Shown: positions 47,690 through 61,008, counted from the first letter of the stretch. The stretch is 64,000 bases of DNA from Cyathus striatus (GCA_025738555.1 JAOVFP010000013.1:620001-684000); one strand, 5' to 3'. Made by a program: numbers and translations. The notes: a model not told the origin generated them from the letters alone.

Positions 47690-49960
47690 GGAAGAGAAAG
47701 GAGGAAAAAGGGAGAGTCCCAAGCACAACACAACGTAGCGCATGAAACACGTCGACACAGTCAGGAACACGGAAGTAATGGATACGAAGCAAAGCCCCGT
47801 CCAGCTGCAGCAGTCCCAACGAATGCCCAACTATGCGCATACGACGAAGGAGGGGGGTCGAGAGCTAGCACAACTCCAACGAGCAACATTCGCGTATATA
47901 GCTGTACAGCCACGATCCCAACCCAACTCAACGAAGGGCCAAAGGGTAGTACAACTCCCACCCAGGGGGACGCGCATGGAGGAAGAAGGAGGGGGGAGTC
48001 AAAAGACAGCAGAACTCAATGGAACCGAGAAACACAATCCGCATCAACGAACACCCAAGCGCAGAATAACACCTACCCAGGGGTACACGCACGAAAGAGG
48101 GGGGAGGGGGGAATTCGAAAGCCAGCACAACTCCAACTTCACAAGTAACGCCAGCATATACAGATGTACAACCGCCTTTCCAACCCCACGAAGGCCTAAA
48201 GCGCCCCACAACCCCCACCCAGCCAGATGTCCACAATGCACGAAGAACAAAGGAGAGGAAGGAGGGGTTGAAAACCGGGATGACTCCAGGAACTCATAGC
48301 GTATACAGCCTCGACTAGCGCGCAAATGCACCGAAAGTACTGGCAACGCATACGCCCATCATGTCCACCCACAGCCGCACCTACAGTCGCCAACCCAGCG
48401 GAGGCCCAACGTCCGGAGCAATGTAGAACCCCACCGCCATCAATCCACACACAGCACACAGCACAACCCGAAACCACCCCCAACACAAATGCACGTCTCG
48501 ATCATAGATCCAATCCTATACCGCGCTGAGCATGAGCACGGAGAAAGACGTTGACGAGGACGAGGTCGGGTTTTAGGCGGGAATGTAACGTGTGTAGACG
48601 TAGTTCGTAGAGTTACATTTCGTGGCTGTGTCGTCTAGGTGCGCGAGGAACGATTGACTGTTGGCGGGTGGGTGCGGGTTAGATTGATAGGATAGGAAAG
48701 GGAAGTGGGGAGGACTTAATTGAAAGCAAACACATGTTCATACCTGTGCATGAAGTCAACAGCTGGAATCTGTTCCTGCGCTACATCCCATGAGAGCGAT
48801 GCTATCCACCACAATATCAATCTTCTACCCTTCACACGCGAGGAAATGAAAAGACATACGATTCACAATCCAAATACCCTGAAAACTCAAATCGAGGGTC
48901 CCTAGGTGTGCGTGTGCATAATTCGTGACATCTATCCAGACCCTCATCAGCTCATTTCCCCTCGACTTGAAGAAGGGTACTTATAAGGGACGTACACCCC
49001 CGCATACTGCGTAAAGAAAAACGGATGTAAGTTAAAGCTAAATAGTATGAGGAGGAAGGAAATGAAAGAACATACACTTTCTCCAGGAAGGAACAGCTTC
49101 TTGCCCTTCAGCTCCCTGAACATTTCTAGAAACCACTGTAGGAACCAGACGAGCTACGCTGCGAGGTCATCTTCGTTCTGTGGTACGAGTTAGCGAGGTT
49201 GTAAGCAGTAGCGCAAAGAAGAGAAAGGAGGGTAGATAGGAAGGTGAAGGACAATGGCATGCGCAATAGGGGCGATAGCTCACGGACCCAACGAAAGCCT
49301 AAAGCGCGCATACGAGCGAAGTTGGGACACAGGAGCGGGTTGATGAGAGTGAGAGCCTTTCAGAGCCCCAAGCCCTCCACGGGGGGACCCAATCTCACCC
49401 GTGTAGGACGAATGGGAGGCGAAAGCCAGCACAACGCCAACACCAGCATCGTACACCCCCAGCCTGAATCCCATACTGGATGATGCAGAGCACAACCACC
49501 TCCCACCCCACCCCCCAACTCCCAAAGCGCCCACACATCGCACACCTCGAGCGCGTACACCCAACCCTATGCTATGCTGCACACGAAGGAGCGAGAAGAT
49601 GGAGAAAGGGGAGGAATGCGGAAGCCGATATGACACAGGGGACGGTGGGGACGAGCAGCACTTGTGATCCCAAGGTCCCAACACAAATGCATACCCGACT
49701 GCTCCCAACCCGACCACGATGCACCAGCCAACCAAGGCGCAGTCGTGGTCAACAGGACGACCAATGTCCAGCCAGTACCCCACAAGCCAAGGTCGTCCAC
49801 CGTCCAGCGTCGGACACCAATTCCCCTCATCCAACGCCCAACGCCTTAAAGTGTGGCACACAGGTGACAGAGGACGGGTGTCGAGAGTCGAAAGCCAACG
49901 ACTCCAAAAGGAAACGGGAGCAAGTACCGCGAAAGTGCATACCTGCTTTCTCGAAGTCTG
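47690..49960. repeat. GC-rich irregular minisatellite (about 100-120 bp)
   Basis: Repeated words: AGCACAACTCCAACGAGCAA, GCATATACAGCTGTACA, CCCAACCC, GGGGTACGCGCA, GAGGGGGGAGG. They recur through 49.95 kb in copy A and at 62.5-63.0 kb in copy B. Many overlapping frames on both strands result; none has a recognisable domain. Confidence 0.6.
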
Positions 49961-49979
49961 AGGGGAGAGAGGACTGACG

Positions 49980-50528
49980 TATTATTTGCAGCTCCGAGAG
50001 GGGTATTGACGATATGGTATTGTTGGGGTAGAGGAAGGATAGTCGGGGGATGCTGGCAGGAGTGGAAGAGTACGTGAGCAGTCTTGAGTGAACACAGACG
50101 CACAGCAAAGAGGGCGTGAGAAACAAGATCGACGCCCGTGATCAGTATCAAATCCGAATCGACCTGAAATCGACGACAGGGTACCATGCCCAAATCACGC
50201 CTGTCAGTGTCATCGATACTCCCAAGGACCATGGTCGCAACTATTGCGCTAATAATAACTTTCACACACAGGTAAGTATACTGGTAGATCGAACTCATGA
50301 TGACTATCTAGATGTCGATCAATTGTCAAATCCATATCATCCTGAGATTGACGATCGACTACCACGCCTGTTCCACAGCATCGATTCTCTATGGAAGGTC
50401 GGACTGCCACGCTACGTTTTGTTGATTGCATCAGGTTTCGGCAACAGTGCCGAGTGCAGGACCCCAAATACTATTAAGGTAACAAAATAGAAAAATAAAA
50501 TGATTCTTCCGATTACGTAATAATTAAA
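49980..50528. other. Unassigned GC-richer sequence
   Basis: No recognised gene. ATCGACCTGAAATCGACGAC-like words (50155-50360) recur loosely. A 26-bp word at 50391-50416 reappears inverted at 54797-54822. Confidence 0.4.
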
Positions 50529-50568
50529 GTCACGAGGGAATTTGCTAGAAAACAAATTCCCTCGTGAC
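50529..50568. repeat. Perfect 16-bp hairpin
   Basis: GTCACGAGGGAATTTG (50529-50544), 8-base loop, then CAAATTCCCTCGTGAC (50553-50568). Could be a terminator/cruciform-type structure or a residue of a TIR element; function unknown. Confidence 0.85.
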
Positions 50569-50621
50569 CAGGAAATTGTGCAATAGAGTTATGGCGCCGC
50601 GCCATGACACATAGTCACACC

Positions 50622-53600
50622 GTGTGACAGTCCTGAAACTTGAAGCCAGACATATTTTTCGACATTCCTCCTTCCACATGTAATCTACCATCATGAAATA
50701 ATGTATATTAGTTTGTATAAATTAGTCCAATATATAACATGTCTTGTTTTTGAAGTATACATAAATATAATGACAGAAAACTCAGATAGTTTCATAATCT
50801 GTGCAATTTTGGCAGGGGAAAACCATTTTGAATAGAACTCAGCACACAATTATCAGATTAACTTGTGTTATAGAGAAAAATTGTACTACTCATTGAGGAG
50901 AACATACTCCCATGATTATAATTTTAAATTTAACACCTTAAGGCATATTTCAACTAGAAAAATCGCTACTTTTACATATTCTGGTTCATAAATAAAAAAT
51001 CTAAATGCGGAGAATTATAGCCATCAATGATTAGTGCAAAAACACTCTATATATTGTATCAATCTGTGCAATGGTTGTTGTGTTCTATGCAGTTTAGTAT
51101 CTGGCCTACTGTGAGGTACCCTAAGGCCAAAGCAAGCATGTGCAAATAAGAACTTAATAGATTCCATGCTTCGACAACATGGCTTAACACTTCTTCTTTC
51201 ATCACCCCATTCAATCTATACACTCAGGATACTTTGAGATTGATTTCTACAGTATATAAGTAAATTATTGGGCCATAATTTTATATATTTACATTAAAAT
51301 GCTATATATTCATGGCAGAAACAGTGTACTTAGCTCAATAAATTACAATTTCTGCATATACAAGTTCAAAAATAATAAATCTAAATGCAGAGTATTATAG
51401 CCATTGATGAGTAGCATGAAAACGCTCTATTAATCATATCAATATGTGCAGTGGTTGTTTCATTCTATACAGTTTAGTGCATGGCTCACTGCCCTAAGAC
51501 CAAAGCAAACATGAGCTCAGATATCAATTACATGCTTTCACAACATGGTTTAATGCTTCTTCCTTCATCCTCCATTCAATTTACACACCCAGAATGCTCC
51601 AGGATCAATTTATGCAACTCATAGATAGAATATGGAAGCACAATTGGATGCATTCACATTAAAAGTGATGTATTTATGGCAAAAATATTGTACTTAGCTC
51701 GAAAATTTATGATTTCTACACATGTAAGTTTAAAAATGAAAAATCTAAATGTGGAGCATTGTAGCCACTGATGAATAGTATGAAAAAACTCTATTAATCA
51801 TATCAATCTATGCAGTGGTTGCTTTGTTCTATACAGTTTAGTGCTGCCATATGCCCAAAGCAAACATGTGCAAACATGAACTTGGATATTGATTACATGC
51901 TTTGACAACATGGTTTAATACTTCTTCCTTCATCCCCCATTTGATCTACACATGGTATACTCCAGGATTGATTTATACATTATCATATGCCTTTACTTGG
52001 AGGTCATGAGGGAAAAATGGTCAGAAACAGTCCACATTGTTCTATTACTTACTTAAATTCTGCATTACTTTAGTAGTTATTGCTGTATTCTAATGCTCTG
52101 GTATTAAATTTATAAGTTCCTCAATGTTCTTACAGAAAAACCAATTAAAAATAAAGCCTTTTTAGAGTTTTAATGATCCAGTAAGAATGAATGTAAGAAC
52201 AAGCCATAGAGTGTAGGAACAAGACAGAGTTCATGAACAAGTCACAGAGAGTATAGGGATGAGTTAGAGTATGTAGAAATGAGTTATAGACTTTAGGAAC
52301 AAGCTTGGAACTCTAGAAATGTGTTGTGAACTGTAGAAATGTACTTTGGGCTGTATGGATGAGCTGAGGACTGTATTAACAAAACAGGGACAGTAGGAAT
52401 AAGCTGGGGATCATAGGAATGAGCTGGGGGCTGTAGAAATGAGTTATGAACTGGGTTAATGAGCTGGGGACTGTAGTAGTGTAGAGCAGGCAAAATGCCT
52501 GTGCTGCAATTCAGGAATTATTCAACATATCAAGATGTTCCAAATTGGATTATGTAATCACACATCACACATCATTGACATGTTCATATGTATTCCACTC
52601 ACACTTTCTGTTCAATCACCATTCCCACTTGCTCATTTCAATCTTTCCTCAAAATATACTTCTTCATACACTGTCCCAACCATCCCTATCCCCTGTGACA
52701 CTCTGAGTTCTCAAAATAGCTTGACATCAGCACTGACATTCAAGACCCTGAAGTTTGACAAGAAAACTTGTCTCCTTGCAAACTTCAACTCATTGGACTT
52801 TCTTACTTGAGTTTTTCCATTCAGTCTTTATGTTTCACACTATTTTCCTTTTAACATCCTCCATTCCTTCATCTGATTTAATTAGTCTTACTTATTTTAG
52901 ATTTATTGGTATTTCTGTATATAAATCCCTGTAGTTATTCTACAGAATCTAATCAATTTCCCTTTCACCTTAAGACACCTCAGATTGGATGGATGTCTCA
53001 ATTGACTCGCTTATTATTCTTTGTTTAGGTACACCTAACTGACTCATCACCTCTTCAGTAGTGAGCTGGGGACTGTAGTAGTGAGCTAGAGGCTGTAGTT
53101 ATGAGCTGGGGACTGTAGGAGCAAGCTAGGGATCATAGGAACAAGCTGGGATTATAGGAATGAGCTAGGGGCTGTAGCAATGAGCTAGGGACAATAGTAA
53201 CAAGACAGGAATTGCAGGAACAAGCTGAGGGCTGTATGAATGAACTAGGGACAGTAGCAGCAAGACTGTGACTAGAACAAACTGTGAAGTATAGGAATGA
53301 GATGAGGACTGTAGGTACAAGCTGGGAACTGTAGAGATGAAAAATAGATTGTTGCAATGAGCTAGGGAATGTAGGAATGAGCTGAGGATTGTAGGAATGA
53401 GCTGGAGACTGTAGGAACAAGTGTTAAGTAGTATCATGACATTGTTGGTATCAATTTCATTGTGACAGTATTTCTAGCACATTCAATCTCATAATTATAA
53501 TGGTTTAGGCTAATTTAAGAGTCATTATACACATCTAGCATTATTATAACAATATCAGCTTCATTTAAACTTCACATCCAGCACTATTCTAATGATGCTA

Positions 53601-54665
53601 GGTTTCCCCACTTCAAATAGTATGTGTGTATCAGCTATTTAACTTTAAGCACCCCGTTAGTAATTACTGCTCACATTAAGTACAATGGTACACTACTGCA
53701 CTCTCAAAAATTTCATGAGAGTGCAATATACTATAGTTATTATGCTAGTGAATACTTACACAAAGTTGCAGTGAATTGTAATCTGTGCACTTAATGATCT
53801 TATGAGTGCTCAATATAAATATACTCAGTATATATAAGAGTAACTGAGTACATTATATTATTATTAGTATGTACATAGTTGAATGAACACTCATTATAGT
53901 GCTATTAGTACATTAATATGGACACTGAAGAAAACCTAGAGTACTTAGATCACTCAGCATTGTGAACAATGGCTCTGTATTAAATAAGTACCTAGACTTG
54001 GTAGATCACTAGGTATTTGTAAGTACTAGTATGTCAACAGTATGTACAAGTCAATGAGAACTCACCTCAGCATTCAATTAACATACATAAGTTAATATTC
54101 TACTTAAGAGGTATATAATTGATCCTGTAGTACCATGAGAATGTATAGAAAATGGGTAGATGAAGGAGATAAGTTTTAAGCTCTGTAGTTCAAGTATAGA
54201 ATCTACTTTTATACTAAAAGGTATAGAACTCAACAACTACTGCACAGATTGACATAATATATAGAGCAATTTTGCACTACTCATTGATGGTTATAATGCT
54301 CTGCATTTAGATATTTTAATTTCAAACTGGAATATATATCCTAAAGGCACAAATTAAACAATATAATTGTGGAGAATTGTACTCCCTGATGAGTAGTATA
54401 ACTTTGCTCTATAAACCCAGTGAATCTGAGAAGTGGCTGCTGAGTACTATTCAAAATGGTTTTCCCCTGCCAAAATTAGACAGATTATGGAAGAATTTGA
54501 GTTTTCTGCTGTTACACTTATGCATATTTCTTAAAAGAGCACTGCATATATTAAAACATCATATATAAATATAGTACATATTATTTTAGGATAAAGGGTT
54601 GTGTGTGGAAAGAGGAATATCAAATAATATGTCTGGCTTCAAGTTTCAGAGGGTGTCACTACATG
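50622..54665. mobile_element. Fold-back element H, 7-bp target duplication
   Basis: Left tip GTGTGACAGTCCTGAAAC; right tip, read inward, CATGTAGTGACACCCTCTG; flanks TCACACC (50615-50621) and TCACACT (54666-54672), 7 bp with one transition. Inverted arms include CTTGAAGCCAGACATAT and GGCAGGGGAAAACCATTTTG-type blocks (50.64-50.85 kb versus 54.44-54.65 kb). The left half also has three degenerate copies of a roughly 450-bp unit (51.0-51.95 kb, GCAGTGGTTG...CAGTTTAGT). Minisatellite at 52.1-52.5 and 53.05-53.43 kb. No transposase. Confidence 0.7.
52180..53430. repeat. 20-bp minisatellite AGGAATGAGCTGGGGACTGT, two blocks
   Basis: Blocks at about 52180-52480 and 53060-53430, same orientation, inside element H. 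The complementary core GCTCATTCCT resembles the cores of the arrays in elements at 24.8 and 40.2 kb. Confidence 0.8.
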
Positions 54666-54672
54666 TCACACT

Positions 54673-57600
54673 GCAGTGCCAGAACCGGGGATTGGGCATC
54701 CCCAATATAATTTCTTAATTGTCTGCATCTGGTATAAAAAAGGTTACGGGGGCTTGATGGTCGCCTAACCTCAAATCATGTCGGCTTGATAGCCGACGTA
54801 GCGTGGCAGTCCGACCTTCCATAATTCTCCCATGTGCATGAACCATCGATGTAAATCAGCTTAGTACGGATTGAACTCGATCCCACTAATAATCTCCATC
54901 TTCGCATCTAAGCCCACCTAGAAAACACAATTGATTCTCGAATGGGCAATTATAAGTACTAGGTACTAGGTACTTAGCTCTATGATTCTGAATCTAAATC
55001 CTTCATTAGATGGAGTAGAAGTAAGGTGTTGGATAGCTGCACTGTGCAGTCGAGTCGTATCCACAGTGGTCACAAACAAGTCGCAAACTTCAACTTCGAA
55101 GTGAACAGGTGTCACGGGATACTTAAGAATTTCCCGGGCCGAGACAATTATGTAACGACACAAGGTAAGTATCCCAAGTTGATCCCGAGTCCCGACTCCT
55201 CCTCGCGAACCTCACTTGTCTCCCTGCGTCTCGGCTGCCCACAGCTATGCACACCACACCACCCTACAGGTAGTACACGTAGCCAATATATCAAAATAAC
55301 GGCTATTCAACAGCACAGTTATTACTTAGTCTAGGTGACAAATATGATATCGCGTCCGCCATCTGTAGCACAGAACCGACCGTAGGAGATGCAACATATC
55401 TGTTTTCGCATGGGGGAAGATATCTTGGGATGGGATATTGAGCTCGCTAGAGTGAGGAGGTGAAACGTGAGCAGGTTTAACACTGAAGCTGAGCTTTCTG
55501 ATAGTGACATAGGTGCAGGTTCGCTTTTGTTGACGACGATGCACCCCTACGCCTAGGCTATTGTAATGCACGGCCTTTTCTCCTCGAGCATGGACGTTGA
55601 CTGCACCCATTCCTTCTCTCTAATATAAACCTTGTACTGCCCTCACCAGCAACCAACTGAGCATCCTGAACATTAACGTTCTCCACTGTACCCTTCCTCC
55701 TCTTCTCTCCCTATCCTTCGTGGAGTACATTCTCAGAGTGACTGCGATCTCATGGACGTCCCTGGTACATGACCATTATAACGACAACTTCAGCCAACAT
55801 AGACAGAGAGAAAGAGCACTGTGACAGATGGGATATGAGGGCTCGGATACCTCCCGTCGAAATGTGGTGCTGGGGTTCGATTAGCAGGTGGTGCGGAGGA
55901 CGAGGATACCCAAGTCCCGCCAGCAGCAACATCTTATGCTGGACATCAACTATTGTACTGTGAATTATCTCTGGAGGGCCTAGAGGCAGTACAAACGGCA
56001 AGTTCGACCACTTTTGTAGGGTCAAGAGTCGATGTAACGGCCGCAGCAACAGCGCCTGTGCATCCTTCTCCAGTCGTTATCTATGTCGATTCCCAACACA
56101 ATGCTCCTCCTGAATCGTACACTCTCCCTTTTATTCTTCACCCCTGACGCTTCCCCCACCTACACCCGTACTAGATCAGCCCACTCTCGCAGAGCATATA
56201 CAGTCTCTTTGGATACCGTTGATGTTTTCCCTCACGCTAGGAAAAGAAGCAATACCAACTCAGGTCCCACCATTTCTCTTCATAAAAATGAGATCCTCTT
56301 CCCCATACCGGATCAGGCAGCATTTTTCCAGTTTGCATTCTAATTGACCATGTTCTTGATATGACCCTGATGTTCTACCAGATACCCAAGTATTGGGGCT
56401 GGTGGAGAGGTTATGTTCAATGTGGAAGGGCCAAGGTCACTTACATCTGTGTCGGCAGCAGCCCTTCCAACTTAGGTCATTGAAGAAAATTTGTGTAGGC
56501 AAGACATACCAGTGCATATGTAGCCTTCAGCCTTCTTCCTCAAACTCAGGCTCATGGTCATTCAATGTACTTTAATCTTGATCACAGCCAGTGTCACCTT
56601 CTCCTTTAAATGGCAGATATCACCCCTAGCCACACACTCCTACTCCTCATGAACCTAGGCACCTTGCTGCTGGTGACCTACATGCTTCTCCCCTCAAATT
56701 TACCTGTGGCAGGGCAAAATGCATACCAGGAAGTACATCCCAAACTGCTGCCTACAGCATGCCTTTTGCTTCTAAGTCTACTGTACAGAGTTTAGATGCC
56801 CCTTCTGAACATATACTTTCCTCTTCCACTGAATTCTCTGCTTCTCTTTCCCAGGTTACGGTTAGTCCCTTTGGACCTGAAGGAGCTGTGACTGTCATGG
56901 CAGGATAACCTGCCTGCGAAGTGCATCTGGGTGCATTTGAAGATGATGCTTCCTGTTTGGGTTATGTAGTTGGGTATCAGCTTATCTAGTATCAGGTGTG
57001 TGTCGTTCTGTTATTCTTTTCTGCACTTCTCTTTGCTGAATGCTTGTATGTAGGCATATACCTTCAACTCTCATAGTTGACCTACCCTCAGCCTCAATTG
57101 GCCACAGATTGCAGGAGTGCAATCTTAACATCAGCTTTAACATGATTTTTCAATGACCTCCTCAAAACTCCTTGCCAACATTGCTGCAGCCACTGCCACT
57201 GGATCACATACCACTCATGTGGCTTATAAGGGGTATGATTGTGGTGGTATGTGGATTGTGGAAAGTTATGATAAAGGTGTCTTTTTCTTCGTGTTCTTTC
57301 TATGGTTTTATTGGAAACTGAGGCTGAATGTATATCACCATTGGAAGGCTCAGCTTCACAGTATTCCACCTTTTCACCTTTCTCTGCAAGTAGCTGATCT
57401 GAGGCTTCACCAGGGTACAGTGTAAATCTAACAGCAACATGACTCATGCCTAGCAATGCAGACCTGTCCTAGGATGGTATCGTGGCTCAGGCCCGTGTCA
57501 AGGACAAACTGAATAGAGGATTACCAACCCCCCACAACCAGTCTGAGCATGTGCTATGTGGAGTCTTTGAGGAGCATGGGTGATGGAGGAAGAAGTATAT

Positions 57601-58980
57601 TCTTCTCCACATAGTGATGTGGTCTCGTTGCTTATGTCTTCTAGATTGTGGCCTCCACCCTCCATGTCCCTGTTTTATGCATGTTAGTTGGTGCTTGTGC
57701 CATTGACATCAGGGGGCTCTCCTCTTCGTTTGGAGACTAATTTGTCTGCATATCATTCACATTCGCTACTTCTCCAGCTGGAGGAGAGAATGTATCTACA
57801 TCTCAACATACACCCATGATACACCCATTACCAGCCCCACTCAGTATGCAAAATGCTGAGCCTGATTCATTGATATTTAGTGGTTGTATCCATCCTCCTC
57901 ATTGCCACCATACATACACTTCACCTCACCCAACTCTCCTGCACCCTCATCATCCTCGAACCACTCCGCAACTCAGACACCCATGTAAGCTTTTACCCCT
58001 TTTCAACCTCCACTGTGCACTGCAAGGACCTCTGCAGGGTTCGCCTCCTCTAAGAAAATGCCTTGGCTGCACCTTGCAAGCTGCATCTCAAAGTATGCAT
58101 ATGACATATGCTGCTTTTATATTAGTGCCCATGAACTCACTCCTTCCTCTGCCAACTATTCCCAGAGCTATACCTTCCTCACCACCTGTGGGTGTAGATT
58201 CTCAGTCTTTGGCATCACCCCTCATTCCTTTGCAGGTACTCCATACATTATGCTGATTGTCATGGGCCTTGTTTCTGTAAACAGGTCCACTTCTGAGTTG
58301 AGAAGCACTGCTGAAGGTACAAACTCAAGTACACTTGTATTGCTGGACTTAGTGCTTGTGCAGGTGATGCTGCATGCGTGGACAATAAGTAGTGTACCTG
58401 TGCCTGAGGTTGATAACAATGAGAATGCCGAGGAGGATATGAGGCAGAAGGGAAGAGGGGAAGAAGGTAGTCTGTAGTCTGTAGATATGTTGTGACGAAT
58501 TTGAATGGAATGATTAAGACTTGGTATAATATCAATGAAGCTCCTCACTGCCCTGACGTGTAGCAACATGTGTCTCTCTCTTCAAGTAATGATTTCATAA
58601 ATAATGGCTTGGCCTGTGCACATACCTATCCATACTTATTTTAAGATTGTTTTGAATTCATCAAACTGTAATAATAACATTCACCCTTTCACACAATGAG
58701 TAGATTATCATGGCAATGTCAGTGATGTTAAAATAGTCATAGGACATATGGTCATGGGAATGATGTTCTTAATGTATATAAGAAGTTTGGGTTGCACCGC
58801 ATGGGCATCCTTACAACTATCAGCACCCTCAACTGTCTAATCAACATGCATTCATTTGATCAAGCAAGTCATCTCATTATCAACAGTCTGACACAGACAG
58901 AGATGAATACATACCTGGATAATGGTAATGCACAATTTTACTCTGTGACTTAGGATAGTTCTAACCATCCAGCAGGATTT
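54673..58980. other. Long stretch without recognised gene
   Basis: Several 60-146 codon frames exist (for example 57816-58256, Pro/His-rich), but they overlap on both strands, show no domain and lack a coherent splice pattern. Parts may be remnants of old genes. Nothing can be supported. Confidence 0.4.
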
Positions 58981-58992
58981 AAAATCCTCCAG

Positions 58993-59513
58993 CAACAAAT
59001 GGTTCTGGAAGCTTCACATGATGCTGGTGAATGCTATGATGCACCAAAGTGCCATCCTGAAACTTGTAAAGCTGTACTAAGCAACATTATGAGTTGGGTC
59101 AATAGTGATAATAAAGCTACAAGAATTATGTGGTTATATGGACCAGCTGGGGCTGGGAAGTCTGCCATTGCTCAGACTACTGCAGAAGAATGCCACAATG
59201 AAGGGAAGCTAGTGGCTAGTTTTTTTTCCTCCAGATTTAGAGCTGGATGAAACAATAAGGATGGCCTTGTCACAACCATTGCATATCAGATTTGTGTTTC
59301 AGTTCCAGCCATGAAAGAGCACATTATCAAAAAATATTGAGAAAAATCCCAATATATTCAAGACTAATATTAGGGTGCAAATGCAGGAACTGGTCATTGA
59401 ACCATTCAAACTAGTGAAGTCTGAGTGCTCTACATGCTCTACACTGAGACTTGTCATAATTGATGGCTTGGATGAATGTCAAACCAGAAAAGATCAAGTA
59501 GAGATTATAGAGG
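58993..59513 (+). pseudogene. NACHT NTPase fragment, second copy
   Basis: Begins after a CCTCCAG acceptor: ASHDAGECYDAPKCHPET, Walker A GPAGAGKSAIAQT (about 59149), in-frame TGA at 59248-59250 followed by DGLVTTIAYQICVS, a one-base frame change near 59335, and Walker B LVIIDGLDEC (about 59452). It stops abruptly at 59513, where the segmental duplication begins. Clearly homologous to 41247-43522 but degenerate; a deletion relative to copy A (about 3.3 kb) joined it to the downstream unknown gene. Confidence 0.85.
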
Positions 59514-59848
59514 TTCATTGACTTAATGGAAGCCAATGGGTATATCTACCATATTCCTGCGGATGTACAGGCTCGATTAGCATGTCTGCTTCTGGATGTC
59601 ATGAATGGCAGTATGTTCAATGGGTCAGTTACCATCCTACATGCCAATATTAATTTTGACATTTTTCAGAAATACTTTAGTGCTGTTTTATGAAATCTTT
59701 CACCATATGCTGATATCAAAAGATGCAGCCACCACTATTCTTCGAAAGTGGAGACATTGAGAAAATGGAACTGATTATGGATTCAGACAATTCTGCATTT
59801 GATGACTGGGTAATTGAACATATGATGGGCAGTATGTGGCCAATATAC

Positions 59849-61008
59849 TGATACACCTAGTAAAATATAAGGGATATTTTTCGAAATATAATAGACATCT
59901 AAGTACCAGTAATACAATTAGAGAATCAAGTCCGAGAGTCCAAGAGTTGGGGTGAGTCCCGAGCTGCCAACTAGAGTATTCTATATTGAATAACACTATC
60001 AAGGGAAGAGTCCAAGGGCTGGGGTTGAGTCCCGTGCTGCCAGTCAAAGTATCTACATGATACGAACCAAGGGATTCGACACAACGACGATATATTTGGA
60101 CTATTGATTCCTATAGAAATTACGAGTACTAGATAACTATACTATAAAGAAAAGCCCAAAAGATAATACTCAGGAATGTATTCGTACCTCTCCATACCCT
60201 GAATAATGCTCATGGTACCAAGTTAGACAATCACGCAATGTCAGGGAAATACTTCGGCCTAGATAATTCTTAGTACCACTGGATACCGCAACTCAGAGCT
60301 ATCATGCAGTCTCTTGAATAACCCAGAACATCCATGCATCTCTCCTGTGTAAAACTGCCACCATGTGGGAAACCGCATGCCCCCAGGACTTTGAAACACG
60401 CACCGGGCACTACCCGCGGCACATTGGGAAGTGCCATCAGATGCGCCAATACCGGAAACACCAGTATCCATTATATCCGAGAACTTGGCCAGAATTAGCA
60501 CATGTATTAGTGCGTGTCTTGATGCATGCCTATTAATAGCATGGCGCGGCACTTGATGTGTCTCTGAAACTGCACATGCCCTCATGGATTCTCATATGGA
60601 GGGGTAGACATACCTCTTTGACCATTAGGATGCACTAGGACATTATGATGTACTACTTACCTTACCTATACCATCGCACATGAGACCACTGCCATGTAAT
60701 TAAATATATAAGTAGTTAGACATACCTTTAGAAGACCTCAAGCACCGCACTGGCTGTACTTCCATTCTCGCAGTAGAGTACGTTCTGAATTGATATTGGA
60801 ATTCTGAGTATAAATCTGAAATCTGAAAGTCTGTTCTGAAAGTATCTGAAGGCAATCACACTATCTACTATTAAATACATTGTTCATTTTACTATACTTG
60901 AAACTCTTGCACCCTCAAACTAAATATAAATCTAACTTGGAATATATGTTCTTTGTTGGTGGTGTTAATACTACGTAAATAAAAATTCTCTAAAAGTTAG
61001 TCTTATCA
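59849..61008. mobile_element. Solo-LTR-like insertion, 1160 bp
   Basis: Starts TGATACACC and ends GTCTTATCA (TG...CA), with a 4-bp duplication ATAC at 59845-59848 and 61009-61012. The empty site is visible in copy A (CCAATATGCCATGAC around 45360). No internal coding, so I read it as a solo LTR; no partner LTR is in the window. Confidence 0.75.

Larger units (their letters stand above)
45058..49330 (+). repeat. Segmental duplication, copy A
   Basis: Aligns by eye in direct orientation with 59513-64000. Copy A alone contains fold-back element G2 (46088-47069); copy B alone contains a solo-LTR-like insertion. Copy A retains many CpG where copy B has TpG or CpA. Confidence 0.9.

Noticed and set aside
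47615..49977. Gln/Pro/Arg-rich protein frames (up to 193 codons)
   Set aside because: Overlap on both strands in GC-rich minisatellite, are not preserved in the second duplication copy, and have no domain.
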